From: Alistipes sp.
GTDB taxonomy: Bacteria > Bacteroidota > Bacteroidia > Bacteroidales > Rikenellaceae
DNA: 10,421 nucleotides
Assembly: GCA_017631135.1 (NCBI GenBank)
Contig: JAGBTW010000175.1
Coordinates: forward strand, 1 to 10,421
Direction of reading: 5' to 3'
Position 1 is the first letter of the stretch. Each line of letters starts with the position of its first letter. This document shows positions 1-7,228 of this stretch, one piece after another. The notes under the pieces are model-generated. The model searched no databases. It saw nothing but the letters and a program-made list of their open reading frames with translations, and was not told the origin of the DNA. A program made the position numbers and the translations under genes.

Positions 1-1578
1 GTTGTTGCGAAGGTCGTTAATCTCAATCTCGCAGTCGGTGGCGAGGCGCAAGCCGAGAGGCTCGAAGTGCTCGGTCTTGAGGTTATCAATCATGATGCCG
101 TATGCCTTGTCGACTGCAACAAGCATGGTCTCAATCTTTGCCTTTTGCTCGTCGGTAAATACTTTGCCGTGGCTATTGCGGCGTGAGAGGATGCGGCTGA
201 TGCTCTCGCCAGAGTCACCGAGGCTCTCGAGCTCACCGATAATCTTGTACATGCGCTTTGTCTCTGTGCGTGTCTCCTCGGAGATGCTATCCTCGGGAAG
301 AGCATTTAGGAACTGTGCAATCTCGTACTCTATGCGGTCTGAAATCTCCTCGTACTTAACAAGGCGCTGGCGTATCTCCTCGAACTCCTTGTCGTTCTTG
401 GCGTTTATAGCTGTGCGGATGAAGTCTACACCGCGGCGCGAAATCTCGGCGAAGTGGATAACCTCGTTGCGTGCCTGACCCACTGCGAGCTCGGCTGTTG
501 AGAGGTGACCTGCGTCGATGAACTTGAGCTTCACGACCTCCTCCTCTGCACTACCCTTCTTGTCCTTAACGATGAAGGTCACAACCTTAACGATGAAGGA
601 TACGAACCACACGAGGATGCAAGTGTTAAAGACGTTGAAGAGCGTGTGGAGCATTGAGATACCGTAGAGCGAAGCCATCTCCTCGTCTGCTGTCATAACA
701 ACATCTGCCGAGTGCACGATTTCCATGGGATTAGGAAGACCCATCCATGTGATTGTTGTACCCACGAGGTTAAGGAATGGTGTAAAGAGCGCGAGTGCCC
801 AGATGACACCGAAGACGTTGAACAAGGTGTGTGCCATGGCTGCGCGACGTGCGTTGGCGTTACCCACCGCTGCGGCGATGTTAGCCGTGATTGTCGTACC
901 GATGTTCTCGCCCAACACCATTGCAGCACCCATCTCGAAGGGTATCCAGCCCATGTTCACCATGATAAGCGTGAGTGCCATGGTTGCTGATGATGACTGA
1001 AGCACGAGGGTCAACACCGTACCGAAGACCAAGAAGATGAGCACAGAGCCGAAGCCATAGCTTGTCCAGTTCTGGATGAATGCGAGCACCTCGGGGGTCT
1101 CACGAAGGTCGGGCACAGACTCCTTCATCAACGATAGGCCGAGGAAGAGGAGCGAGAAGCCGATGATAAGCTCGCTGATGTGACGACGCTTATCGCTCTT
1201 CGAGAGGCTCAAGATGAAGCCCACGGCCATAAGGGGCACAGCAAAGAGTGAGATGTCGGCCTTGAAGCCCAAGAGCGACACCATCCATGCTGTCACGGTA
1301 GTACCGATGTTTGCACCCATGATTACGCCCACAGCCTGGGTGAGTGTCAAGAGGCCCGCGTTAACGAAGCCCACGGTCATAACCGTAGTTGCCGAAGATG
1401 ACTGGATGACAGATGTAATACCCACACCTGTCATAACGCCCTTAAAGGGATTTGAGGTCATTGCCGTAAGGAAGCCACGCATCTTGCTACCTGCTGCCTT
1501 CTGCAAGCCACCGCTCATAAGGTTCATTCCGTAGAGGAACATACCCAGAGCACCAAGAAGTGTAAAAATACTCAACAT
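1..1578 (-). CDS. Na+/phosphate cotransporter family protein with PhoU-like tail (partial, 3' end missing)
   Basis: Inner-membrane transporter of the Na/Pi-cotransporter (NptA/YjbB-like) family, expected to move phosphate with or against sodium. The reading frame is open from the ATG at 1578 to the window edge, giving 526 residues; the stop lies to the left, and I estimate a few tens of residues are missing. The N-terminal half carries the family's internal duplication: QSSSAT at residues 59-64 and again at 194-199, each followed by a GxNIGTT motif (88-94 and 223-229), and repeated HTLFNVF segments near 250 and 311. Many hydrophobic helices run to about residue 338. A charged, soluble region from about 350 onward resembles a PhoU helical domain. 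The start is supported by the typical N-terminus MLSIFTLLGALGMFLYGM and by a promoter match just upstream. It is divergent from the Bax inhibitor gene. Family assignment is firm; substrate is inferred. Confidence 0.93.
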   Translation of the reverse strand, partial: MLSIFTLLGALGMFLYGMNLMSGGLQKAAGSKMRGFLTAMTSNPFKGVMTGVGITSVIQSSSATTVMTVGFVNAGLLTLTQAVGVIMGANIGTTVTAWMVSLLGFKADISLFAVPLMAVGFILSLSKSDKRRHISELIIGFSLLFLGLSLMKESVPDLRETPEVLAFIQNWTSYGFGSVLIFLVFGTVLTLVLQSSSATMALTLIMVNMGWIPFEMGAAMVLGENIGTTITANIAAAVGNANARRAAMAHTLFNVFGVIWALALFTPFLNLVGTTITWMGLPNPMEIVHSADVVMTADEEMASLYGISMLHTLFNVFNTCILVWFVSFIVKVVTFIVKDKKGSAEEEVVKLKFIDAGHLSTAELAVGQARNEVIHFAEISRRGVDFIRTAINAKNDKEFEEIRQRLVKYEEISDRIEYEIAQFLNALPEDSISEETRTETKRMYKIIGELESLGDSGESISRILSRRNSHGKVFTDEQKAKIETMLVAVDKAYGIMIDNLKTEHFEPLGLRLATDCEIEINDLRNN

Positions 1579-1617
1579 ATAGATATTAATTAGTTTGTTA
1601 TTTCAAGCTTTCGACCA

Positions 1618-1648
1618 CAAATGTAGCAACACTCTTAAAAATTTGCAA
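1618..1648 (-). promoter_or_regulatory. Predicted Bacteroidota-type promoter of the Na/Pi transporter gene
   Basis: Read on the minus strand, the sequence has TACATTTG (1625-1618), matching the TAnnTTTG -7 box known from Bacteroides, with a TTG (1648-1646) 20 bases upstream as the -33 element. It lies about 40 bases from the ATG at 1578, a normal leader length. Assignment is by consensus match only. Confidence 0.6.
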
Positions 1649-1712
1649 TAGGAAAATTCATTTGTAACAAAACTTTAACATCATTGAAAAGGCTTTGTCA
1701 CCCGCGTGGGGT

Positions 1713-1735
1713 GCCTATATATATAATGTATAGGC
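1713..1735. promoter_or_regulatory. Inverted repeat upstream of the Bax inhibitor promoter (possible operator)
   Basis: GCCTATA (1713-1719) and TATAGGC (1729-1735) form a 7-bp inverted repeat around an AT-rich centre, eight bases upstream of the predicted -33 element. Its position would suit an activator or repressor site, but no regulator is identified. Confidence 0.3.
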
Positions 1736-1742
1736 GTAGTTT

Positions 1743-1772
1743 TTGTGATATCGCATATTTTCACTACCTTTG
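1743..1772 (+). promoter_or_regulatory. Predicted Bacteroidota-type promoter of the Bax inhibitor-1 family gene
   Basis: TTG at 1743-1745, a 19-base spacer, then TACCTTTG at 1765-1772 fits the Bacteroides -33/-7 consensus (TTG and TAnnTTTG) very well. Transcription would start near 1780 and give a leader of about 55 bases that includes the palindrome at 1789-1802. Confidence 0.65.
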
Positions 1773-1788
1773 CCCTATGGCGCAATAA

Positions 1789-1802
1789 CTCTCCGCGGAG
1801 AG
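1789..1802. promoter_or_regulatory. Perfect 14-bp palindrome in the leader of the Bax inhibitor gene
   Basis: CTCTCCGCGGAGAG is a perfect palindrome just downstream of the expected transcription start and 33 bases before the ATG. With no central loop it suits a dimeric DNA-binding protein better than an RNA hairpin. Function is unknown. Confidence 0.4.
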
Positions 1803-1835
1803 GCGTTTATAGAGTAACTAAAAAACAGAGATATT

Positions 1836-2534
1836 ATGACACACTATGCAACTACCGAGGCCCGCACACAGACGATGGTCTCGACGCTCTTCAAGAGCCT
1901 TTACATGCAGATGGCAGCAGCCCTGACCGTAACAGGTCTCACGGCATACTTCCTCTCGCAGTCAGCACGATTTTGGGAGATGCTTGCCACAAACCCCTCG
2001 ATGCTTTGGATTTTAATCTTCGCACAGATTGGCGTGGTCGTGTGGCTCTCGGCACGCGTCATGAGGATGTCTATGGGCGCAGCGACAATGCTCTTTATAG
2101 CATACTCGGTGCTCACGGGCATTACCCTATCGTCGATATTCCTGATTTATGACATGGGCACCATAGCAACGACATTCTTCGTCACTGCGGGCACGTTCTT
2201 TGCCATGAGCCTTATTGGATACATCACACGCATGGACCTCTCGCGCATTGGTAGCATGCTCTACATGATGCTTATAGGCATCATCATCGCTACGGTAGTC
2301 AACTTCTTTGTTGCCTCAACGACACTCTACTGGGTTATCACCTATGTTGGCGTAATCGTATTCGTGGGACTTATCGCGTGGGACACACAGAAGATACGCA
2401 ACATCTTCATCGAGCACGCTTCGGCAGACGAGAATGGCTTTAAGCTCGCACTCCTTGGAGCGCTGATTCTCTATCTCGACTTCATCAACCTATTCCTATA
2501 CCTATTGCGCATCTTCGGCAACAGCAGAGATTAA
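1836..2534 (+). CDS. Bax inhibitor-1/YccA family integral membrane protein
   Basis: A 232-residue polytopic membrane protein of the BI-1/TMBIM family (UPF0005; relatives are E. coli YccA and B. subtilis YetJ). YetJ is a pH-sensitive calcium leak channel and YccA modulates the FtsH protease; which role applies here cannot be told. About seven hydrophobic segments are visible (roughly 24-42, 55-73, 82-105, 110-130, 139-160, 163-182 and 203-226). The C-terminal family signature is present: AWDTQKIR around 181-188 and LYLDFINLFLYLLR around 212-225. The two aspartates, D183 and D215, correspond to the conserved pair that forms the pH sensor in YetJ. The ATG at 1836 follows a good promoter and leader; the gene is monocistronic with a terminator immediately after its stop. 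Confidence 0.93.
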   Translation: MTHYATTEARTQTMVSTLFKSLYMQMAAALTVTGLTAYFLSQSARFWEMLATNPSMLWILIFAQIGVVVWLSARVMRMSMGAATMLFIAYSVLTGITLSSIFLIYDMGTIATTFFVTAGTFFAMSLIGYITRMDLSRIGSMLYMMLIGIIIATVVNFFVASTTLYWVITYVGVIVFVGLIAWDTQKIRNIFIEHASADENGFKLALLGALILYLDFINLFLYLLRIFGNSRD

Positions 2535-2572
2535 AAAAATGGGACTGCCTCCAATAGGAGAGTCCCATTTTT
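2535..2572 (+). terminator. Rho-independent terminator after the Bax inhibitor gene (possibly bidirectional)
   Basis: A perfect 12-bp inverted repeat, AAAAATGGGACT (2535-2546) and AGTCCCATTTTT (2561-2572), begins directly at the stop codon. An inner CTCC/GGAG pairing extends the stem around an AATA loop. The A-tract on one side and T-tract on the other make it usable on both strands, consistent with the convergent FKBP operon. Confidence 0.88.
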
Positions 2573-2593
2573 CATATATACAACTTTCACACA

Positions 2594-2613
2594 GTCATCC
2601 TGAACGTAATGAC
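2594..2613. repeat. Remnant of the TIR-type interspersed repeat (element C end)
   Basis: GTCATCCTGAACG (2594-2606) is the exact reverse complement of the right end of the repeat at 8414-8572 and is followed closely by another ATGAC. It looks like a collapsed or solo end of the same repeat family, sitting between two convergent terminators. The rest of 2573-2666 shows nothing recognisable. Confidence 0.45.
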
Positions 2614-2666
2614 GAGGTATAGTATCAGACTTCGCATCAGGATTTGCCGTAATCACCGCAAAGATA

Positions 2667-2713
2667 AAATAATATTGGGATGGTCTCTTTACGAAGCCAT
2701 CCCAATATTATTT
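2667..2713 (-). terminator. Terminator of the four-gene minus-strand operon
   Basis: A perfect 17-bp inverted repeat (2667-2683 and 2697-2713, core ATTGGGATGG/CCATCCCAAT) with a short inner CTT/AAG pairing lies 17 bases past the stop of the last FKBP gene. On the minus strand the stem is followed by a T-rich run. This is a strong intrinsic terminator for the operon. Confidence 0.85.
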
Positions 2714-2730
2714 ATGTCTATTCTACCCTA

Positions 2731-3972
2731 CTACAAAGGCTGTGCATTCTCAACCTTCACGGTGCGAGGTGAGGCTGCAATCGACGCCTTATCGCCCTTC
2801 GCTGTAGTCTTCTTGCCTGTTACAGGCTTAAGCGCGGGAGCGATAGTCTTGAGGTCGAGGAGCTCGACATTGATTACAACACCCTCGTTAGCGGGCAAGA
2901 GACGACCTGCACGGTAGCCAAATGCCTTTGTTGCATCCATCCACATGGTGATGTTACCACCCTTACCTACGAGCTTGAGAGCGCTCTGAACATCCTTCTG
3001 CATGAAGCGCTCGAGAGGGAGCTGACGGATGTCGCTCTTTGCAATCTCCTCGTCAATCTGCTTGATGTAGTTGTTGCGGATGCTATCGGGCAACATCTTG
3101 TTGTTCGATACCTGCTCGCGCTGCTTCTTGAGGTTGTCGATGAACATCTCGTTAGACTCCAAGAGCTTACCTGTACGAGAGTATACCGCATACTTAACAG
3201 CGATAGAGTCTGTTGCATTCACAGGCTTGAGGTTGCCACCAGCGTGGTTGATGCGGTAGTATACGCCCATATCAACGCCATTAGCATCGCGAAGTGACTC
3301 TACGCCAGGCTTTGTAGCGATGCGCTCATACCACTTTTTGGTCAACTCGGCATTGTAAGCGGGGATGTCGTTCTGTGTGTAAGAGGTCATAACCTCGAAG
3401 AACTTAGCCTCTGGAATGCGCATCACAGCGTCAATCTCGCTCTTATCCTTAACCTTCGCAGCATCGCGGATAGCGGCATACAACCAGTGGAGGTTTGCGG
3501 GGATGCGCTGCTGACGCAATACGTTAGACATCATAGTAGCAAATGCCTCGGTGAAGCGCTCCTTGGTGTAGGTCTCGTCGTAGAGCGCGGGGAGCGACAA
3601 TGTGTCGGGGCGGTCAGTAACGATGCGTGACTGCGCCTGCTTTGCCATCATAAAGGGACGCACGCGCTCGTTAGAGAACTCTGCGAGGAACTCATCATGC
3701 TTCTTCAAGGCATCCTCGCTGATGCTCTTTGCGTTAAGCTCCTTGTCCAAGATGGCGATGATAGCCTCGGTGTCGAGCTCGAAATCGGCATTCTGAAGCG
3801 AAACCACAAGACCCAAGTTCATACCAGCGGCATAAGAGAGTGTATCCATCTCCTCTGTCGCCTCGTTGTAGAGTCGCGAAGCATCTTGCTCACAGTAGAG
3901 CTCGATGTTGTTAGCCTTGTTGCACGACGCAAGCGCAACAACACAGGCTGCAAAAATTGAAATTTTCTTCAT
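2731..3972 (-). CDS. Large FKBP-like lipoprotein with two FKBP_N-like regions
   Basis: A 413-residue predicted lipoprotein of the FKBP prolyl-isomerase superfamily, exported and lipid-anchored: the signal peptide ends in a lipobox LASC with the lipidated cysteine at C17. An FKBP_N-like helical region starts at about 42 (DTLSYAAGMNLG), and a second, similar one runs from about 137 to 235 (ERFTEAFATMM, then a linker ending KPGVESLRDANGVDMGVYYRI). The FKBP fold itself begins near 254 (DSIAVKYAVYSRTGKLLES), is interrupted by a charged insert of about 45 residues (274-317), and resumes with LPLERFM to about 375. A basic tail of about 35 residues follows. The usual Phe-Asp of the FKBP active site is replaced by Leu-Glu near 271-272, so isomerase activity is doubtful and a chaperone role is plausible. 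It is last in the operon, 23 bases after the preceding FKBP gene. Confidence 0.85.
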   Translation of the reverse strand: MKKISIFAACVVALASCNKANNIELYCEQDASRLYNEATEEMDTLSYAAGMNLGLVVSLQNADFELDTEAIIAILDKELNAKSISEDALKKHDEFLAEFSNERVRPFMMAKQAQSRIVTDRPDTLSLPALYDETYTKERFTEAFATMMSNVLRQQRIPANLHWLYAAIRDAAKVKDKSEIDAVMRIPEAKFFEVMTSYTQNDIPAYNAELTKKWYERIATKPGVESLRDANGVDMGVYYRINHAGGNLKPVNATDSIAVKYAVYSRTGKLLESNEMFIDNLKKQREQVSNNKMLPDSIRNNYIKQIDEEIAKSDIRQLPLERFMQKDVQSALKLVGKGGNITMWMDATKAFGYRAGRLLPANEGVVINVELLDLKTIAPALKPVTGKKTTAKGDKASIAASPRTVKVENAQPL

Positions 3973-3995
3973 GTTGTTTGTTTTATTTATAGTGT

Positions 3996-4694
3996 TTATC
4001 TCTTTTCAACATCGACAAGCCATAGCTCGTAGTAGAGTATGGTGTTGGGCTTGATGCCCAACGAGTCGCAGCCATCAGCACCAAAGCCGAGCTTCGAGGG
4101 CAACCACGCCTCGATGTGTCCACCCCTACCGATGAGCTTCGTAGCCTCGAGCAAGCCCTTGGGCACATCGCCCGCAGCTATGCGCAACGTATCACCTCGC
4201 AAGTAGGTGGTGTCGACAACCTCTCCCGCCATATCCAGGAGACGATAGCGCACAAGCATCGTATCGCGATTGTTGCGCACCGCACGCTTTAGGTCGCCAA
4301 GTTCAACGACCTTATACGTAAGTCCCGAGTTCGTAGCCACAAACTTTCTATCGCCACGGCGTATCTCGGCAAGATACTCGTTCTCAAATGCCTTGATGCG
4401 CTCGTAGTTGTCGTAGTTCATATACTTCAAAAAGGCCATGCGCGCCTCCTCGTCGTTGAACCTTGCTTTGCCCTTATAGGCATCGCGCATGCCCTCTGCC
4501 ACCATGTCGATATTAAGCATCGAGTCGATGCCCTGAAGGTTGCGGGCGATGTTCATACCCATGACATAGGACATCGAGTCGGCACTGCTCTGCATAGGCA
4601 ACTGCACAGGCTGTGTGACACTCTTACTGCCGCACGCCACAACGAGGTGGAGCGACAAGATTGCTGTTATGATAATTGACTTCTTCATTTTCAT
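3996..4694 (-). CDS. FKBP-type peptidyl-prolyl cis-trans isomerase, lipoprotein
   Basis: A 232-residue lipoprotein with a signal peptide ending in lipobox VVAC (lipidated cysteine C21). It is expected to help fold proteins on the periplasmic side of the envelope. An FKBP_N-like dimerisation region begins at about 38 (ADSMSYVMGMNIARNLQ), and the FKBP domain covers about 143-230: DTMLVRYRLLDMAGEVVDTTYLRG, then DVPKGLLEATKLIGRGG, GFGADG and LGIKPNTILYYELWLVDV. The active-site aspartate is kept (D161), but the tryptophan at the base of the FKBP pocket is replaced by leucine (L181), so turnover may be weak. Translation could begin at M1 or M3. It starts 20 bases after the antiporter stop and ends 23 bases before a second, larger FKBP gene, so it is translated as part of one operon. 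Confidence 0.9.
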   Translation of the reverse strand: MKMKKSIIITAILSLHLVVACGSKSVTQPVQLPMQSSADSMSYVMGMNIARNLQGIDSMLNIDMVAEGMRDAYKGKARFNDEEARMAFLKYMNYDNYERIKAFENEYLAEIRRGDRKFVATNSGLTYKVVELGDLKRAVRNNRDTMLVRYRLLDMAGEVVDTTYLRGDTLRIAAGDVPKGLLEATKLIGRGGHIEAWLPSKLGFGADGCDSLGIKPNTILYYELWLVDVEKR

Positions 4695-4714
4695 TTATTT
4701 AGCCCCTCGCGCCA

Positions 4715-6018
4715 TTAGAACGGAAGGAAAATTAGCTGTACGATAATATATACGGGCAACAACACCACCAACGCGAACTTGAGGATGTAGCCAAAGAACG
4801 AAGGCATCTTGACACCCTCCTGCTCGGCTATAGCCTTAACCATGAAGTTCGGACCATTACCGATGTAGGTCATAGCACCAAAGAACACCGCACCCAAAGC
4901 TATGGCCTTGAGCAATATCTCGGGAATGCCAGCCACAGTTGCCACACCCTCGGCGATAGGCAAGCCCTCGGCAACCTGGTGGAAGGCTAACGCCGTGGGA
5001 GCATTATCCAAGAATGACGAGAGCGCACCCGTAGAGTAGAAGAACTGCCAAGCCTCGGTAAGACCAAGCGCCGTAGCATTCTGCTTGAGGTACATCATTG
5101 CAGGTGTCATGGTCACGAAGATGCCGACAAAGAGTATCGCCACCTCGACGATAGGACCCCACGAGAAGTTGTTTGCCTCGCGCACACTCTTGCGTGTAGT
5201 AAAGAGCGAGAGTAACACGATAACGACAAGTGCAATCTCTCTTAAGAAGGCGATGTACAAAGGCGCATGCTCCTCGCCCATAGCGGGGATATAGCTCTTA
5301 TTGAGGAACAACACCGCAGCGATGACCAAACCCAAATAGAGGAAGTTGCGAGCGCCAAGCACCTTGAGTGGCGACTGCTCCGTAAGGTCGCGCAACTTGG
5401 CCTCGGCAGGCTCTTTAGAGTAGTAGTAGCGGTCAACGACCATATACATGCACAACAGCAGACCGCCCACCGTAAGCCACTCGGGGAACATAGTCGAGAA
5501 CCACTGGAACTCCGCGCCTCGCAAGTAGAGCAAGAACAACGGAGGGTCACCCAGAGGCGTAAGAAGACCTCCACAGTTAGCCACAAGGGCGATGAAGAAG
5601 AGCACCGTATGCACCTTGTGTGTGCGCTGCTGGTTAATCTGCAACAGGGGTCTAATGAGTAACATCGCAGCACCCGTAGTACCCATCACCGAGGCGAAGA
5701 TGAAGCCCATGCCGAGGATGAAGGTGTTGACAAGCGGTGTCGCCATGATGTCGCCATTGATATGTATGCCACCCGTAACGACAAAGAGCGCCAAGAGCAA
5801 CATAACAAAGGGGATATAGTCAAAGAGCATGTTGTGCAATATAGCACCACCCAAGCCATACGACGCCAAAGAGCTGTCGTAGCAACCGAGATTATGAGTG
5901 TAAAGATGAATTTATTGCGATTACTCTCCCACTTATGCTCGGCAACAAGCGGTGCAATGGCGATGGTAAGAAGCATTATAGCAAATGGTATCACCATCCA
6001 TAGTTCTACATGCTGCAT
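4715..6018 (-). pseudogene. Na+/H+ antiporter-like membrane transporter (ion transporter superfamily), broken by a one-base frameshift
   Basis: A cation/proton antiporter-like protein of the ion-transporter (CitMHS/NhaD-like) group, about 434 residues if the frame is restored. The first about 50 residues (ATG at 6018; two membrane helices, ending ISVATTAL) are in one frame. The remainder (4715 to about 5869) is in another and carries the motifs TTGAAMLLIRPLL, LTPLGDPPLFLLYLRG, LDNAPTALAF and GNGPNFMVKAIA, which are typical of this family. The switch lies at the short A run (T run on the coding strand) at 5868-5870; one extra T there would give a continuous TALLASYGLGGAILHN. A TTG at 5869 opens the second frame but would drop the first two helices, so I do not consider it the natural start. 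There is no second lesion. It may be a real inactivating mutation or a sequence error. It lies 28 bases downstream of the arginase-fold gene. Confidence 0.85.
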
Positions 6019-6046
6019 AATATCTATCGTTTTAGGTTTCAGTTAA

Positions 6047-7105
6047 TTATAACACCATTGGTGCATCGTGATTTTTGAGTGCCATGCTGCAGAGGTTATA
6101 CAACAGACGCGAGGCGATGGCTGCGCCCGTCTTGTCGTCCATGTCGGGAACAACCTCCGAGAGGTCGAAGCCCACAACCCTGCGTCCCGAGTCGACAATC
6201 TTGCCCAAGAGGTAGACAACCTCCGGGAAACGAATGCCTCCCGCCACGACCATGCCCGTATGTGGCGAGCACTCAATGGTGAGACCGTTGATGTCGAGCG
6301 ACACATATACATTCTCGGGCAACGACTCAATAACCTCGTCGACAATCGTCGACCACAACACACCCTCGAAGTGACGACTCCAGATAGACTGACCCGTGAA
6401 GAGCTTGATGCGTGGGTCTGACTCTGCGCGCTCCCACTCCTCGGGGCTGAAGGCTCTGACACCCACACCCACCAAGCGCTCAACCTGTGGCACATCGCGC
6501 AAGATGTTGTACATAATCGAGGCATGAGAGAACTCGAAGCCCTGGTGACATGCACGCAGATTGCAGCTCGAGTCGATGTGAAGCACACCCAACGAGCCAT
6601 AATGCTCCGCCACAGCGCGCACATGACCATACGCCACAGACTGGTCGCCACCCACAAGGCCAACAATCTTGCCTCGTTGTAGCCACCTCTTCGATTGCTC
6701 GTAGACATTGGCATTGAGAGCCGCAAAGCCATCATTCACCCTGCGCAAGCTGCGCTCATAGACAAGGCTGTCGAAGGGCGTGCCACCGCTCTTGTCGTAG
6801 ACCTTCACTATGCGCTCGGCATCCGAACGCAAGCGGTGTGACATATCCTGGATGGTGTAGTCGATGGGCACTGTAGCAATGCCCTTGCGCCAACTATTAG
6901 GCGCCATAGGCTCGAAAAAGTCGACAGAGCGCGATGCCTCGATGATTGCATCGGGGGCATAGGAACTGCCATTGCGCACCTTGAGGCTCAAATCCCAGGG
7001 CGCAGAGATAAGCACAAGGGCTGCATCCTCGGGCTCAAGAGGAATACCAAAGTAGTTACCATTATCGGGTATCGCACCATTGGGATCAAACTTCTTTCTC
7101 TCCAT
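6047..7105 (-). CDS. Arginase/agmatinase-fold protein with substituted metal-binding residues
   Basis: A 352-residue protein of the ureohydrolase (arginase/agmatinase/formiminoglutamase) superfamily. The start MERKKFDPNG and the overall pattern match the agmatinase family common in Bacteroidota. The active-site signatures align clearly but are altered: GGDHS is GGDQS (Q155), DAHxD is DSSCN (D178 kept, S180 and N182 replacing His and Asp), and DxDGLDP is DINGLTI (D271 kept, N273 replacing Asp). Thus four of the six manganese ligands are lost, while the following SHAS and VGFDLSEV segments are well kept. The frame is intact, so it is more likely a non-catalytic or repurposed protein than a decayed gene. 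It is first in the minus-strand operon and divergent from pdxB. No substrate should be assigned. Confidence 0.88.
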   Translation of the reverse strand: MERKKFDPNGAIPDNGNYFGIPLEPEDAALVLISAPWDLSLKVRNGSSYAPDAIIEASRSVDFFEPMAPNSWRKGIATVPIDYTIQDMSHRLRSDAERIVKVYDKSGGTPFDSLVYERSLRRVNDGFAALNANVYEQSKRWLQRGKIVGLVGGDQSVAYGHVRAVAEHYGSLGVLHIDSSCNLRACHQGFEFSHASIMYNILRDVPQVERLVGVGVRAFSPEEWERAESDPRIKLFTGQSIWSRHFEGVLWSTIVDEVIESLPENVYVSLDINGLTIECSPHTGMVVAGGIRFPEVVYLLGKIVDSGRRVVGFDLSEVVPDMDDKTGAAIASRLLYNLCSMALKNHDAPMVL

Positions 7106-7168
7106 AGCTCTAAAAGGGTGTTATAATATCTCTTCTATAATTTTCTTTTGCAAAGCCAAAATATCGTG

Positions 7169-7176
7169 CAAATTTA
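7169..7176 (-). promoter_or_regulatory. Predicted -7 box for the arginase-fold operon
   Basis: On the minus strand 7176-7169 reads TAAATTTG, an exact match to TAnnTTTG. It would start transcription near 7162, about 57 bases before the ATG at 7105. A clear TTG -33 element is lacking, so a regulator may be needed. Confidence 0.45.
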
Positions 7177-7198
7177 ACATTTTTTCGTAGAAAACACC

Positions 7199-7206
7199 TA
7201 TATTTG
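7199..7206 (+). promoter_or_regulatory. Predicted -7 box for pdxB
   Basis: TATATTTG matches the Bacteroidota TAnnTTTG box, with the pdxB ATG 23 bases downstream, so the leader would be short. The -33 position is AT-rich without a clear TTG. It lies 22 bases from the opposing -7 box, so the two promoters overlap. Confidence 0.5.
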
Positions 7207-7228
7207 CTAAAAATTTTACACTTCAACC

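Noticed and set aside
2..478. 158-codon plus-strand open frame at the left edge
   Set aside because: It is antisense to the PhoU-like tail of the Na/Pi transporter, which has clear family motifs in its own frame.
2609..2917. 102-codon plus-strand open frame overlapping the terminator of the FKBP operon
   Set aside because: It runs through a terminator hairpin and antisense to the FKBP C-terminus, and has no domain or start signal.
5686..6018. A separate 110-residue protein starting at 6018
   Set aside because: Only its first about 50 residues look like membrane protein; after the frameshift at 5868-5870 the sequence becomes a Ser/Arg-rich shadow of the antiporter frame. It is the N-terminus of the broken antiporter.
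6043..6735. 230-codon minus-strand open frame within the arginase-fold gene
   Set aside because: It is an out-of-frame Ser/Arg/Trp-rich shadow of the 352-residue frame, which has the recognisable family pattern.
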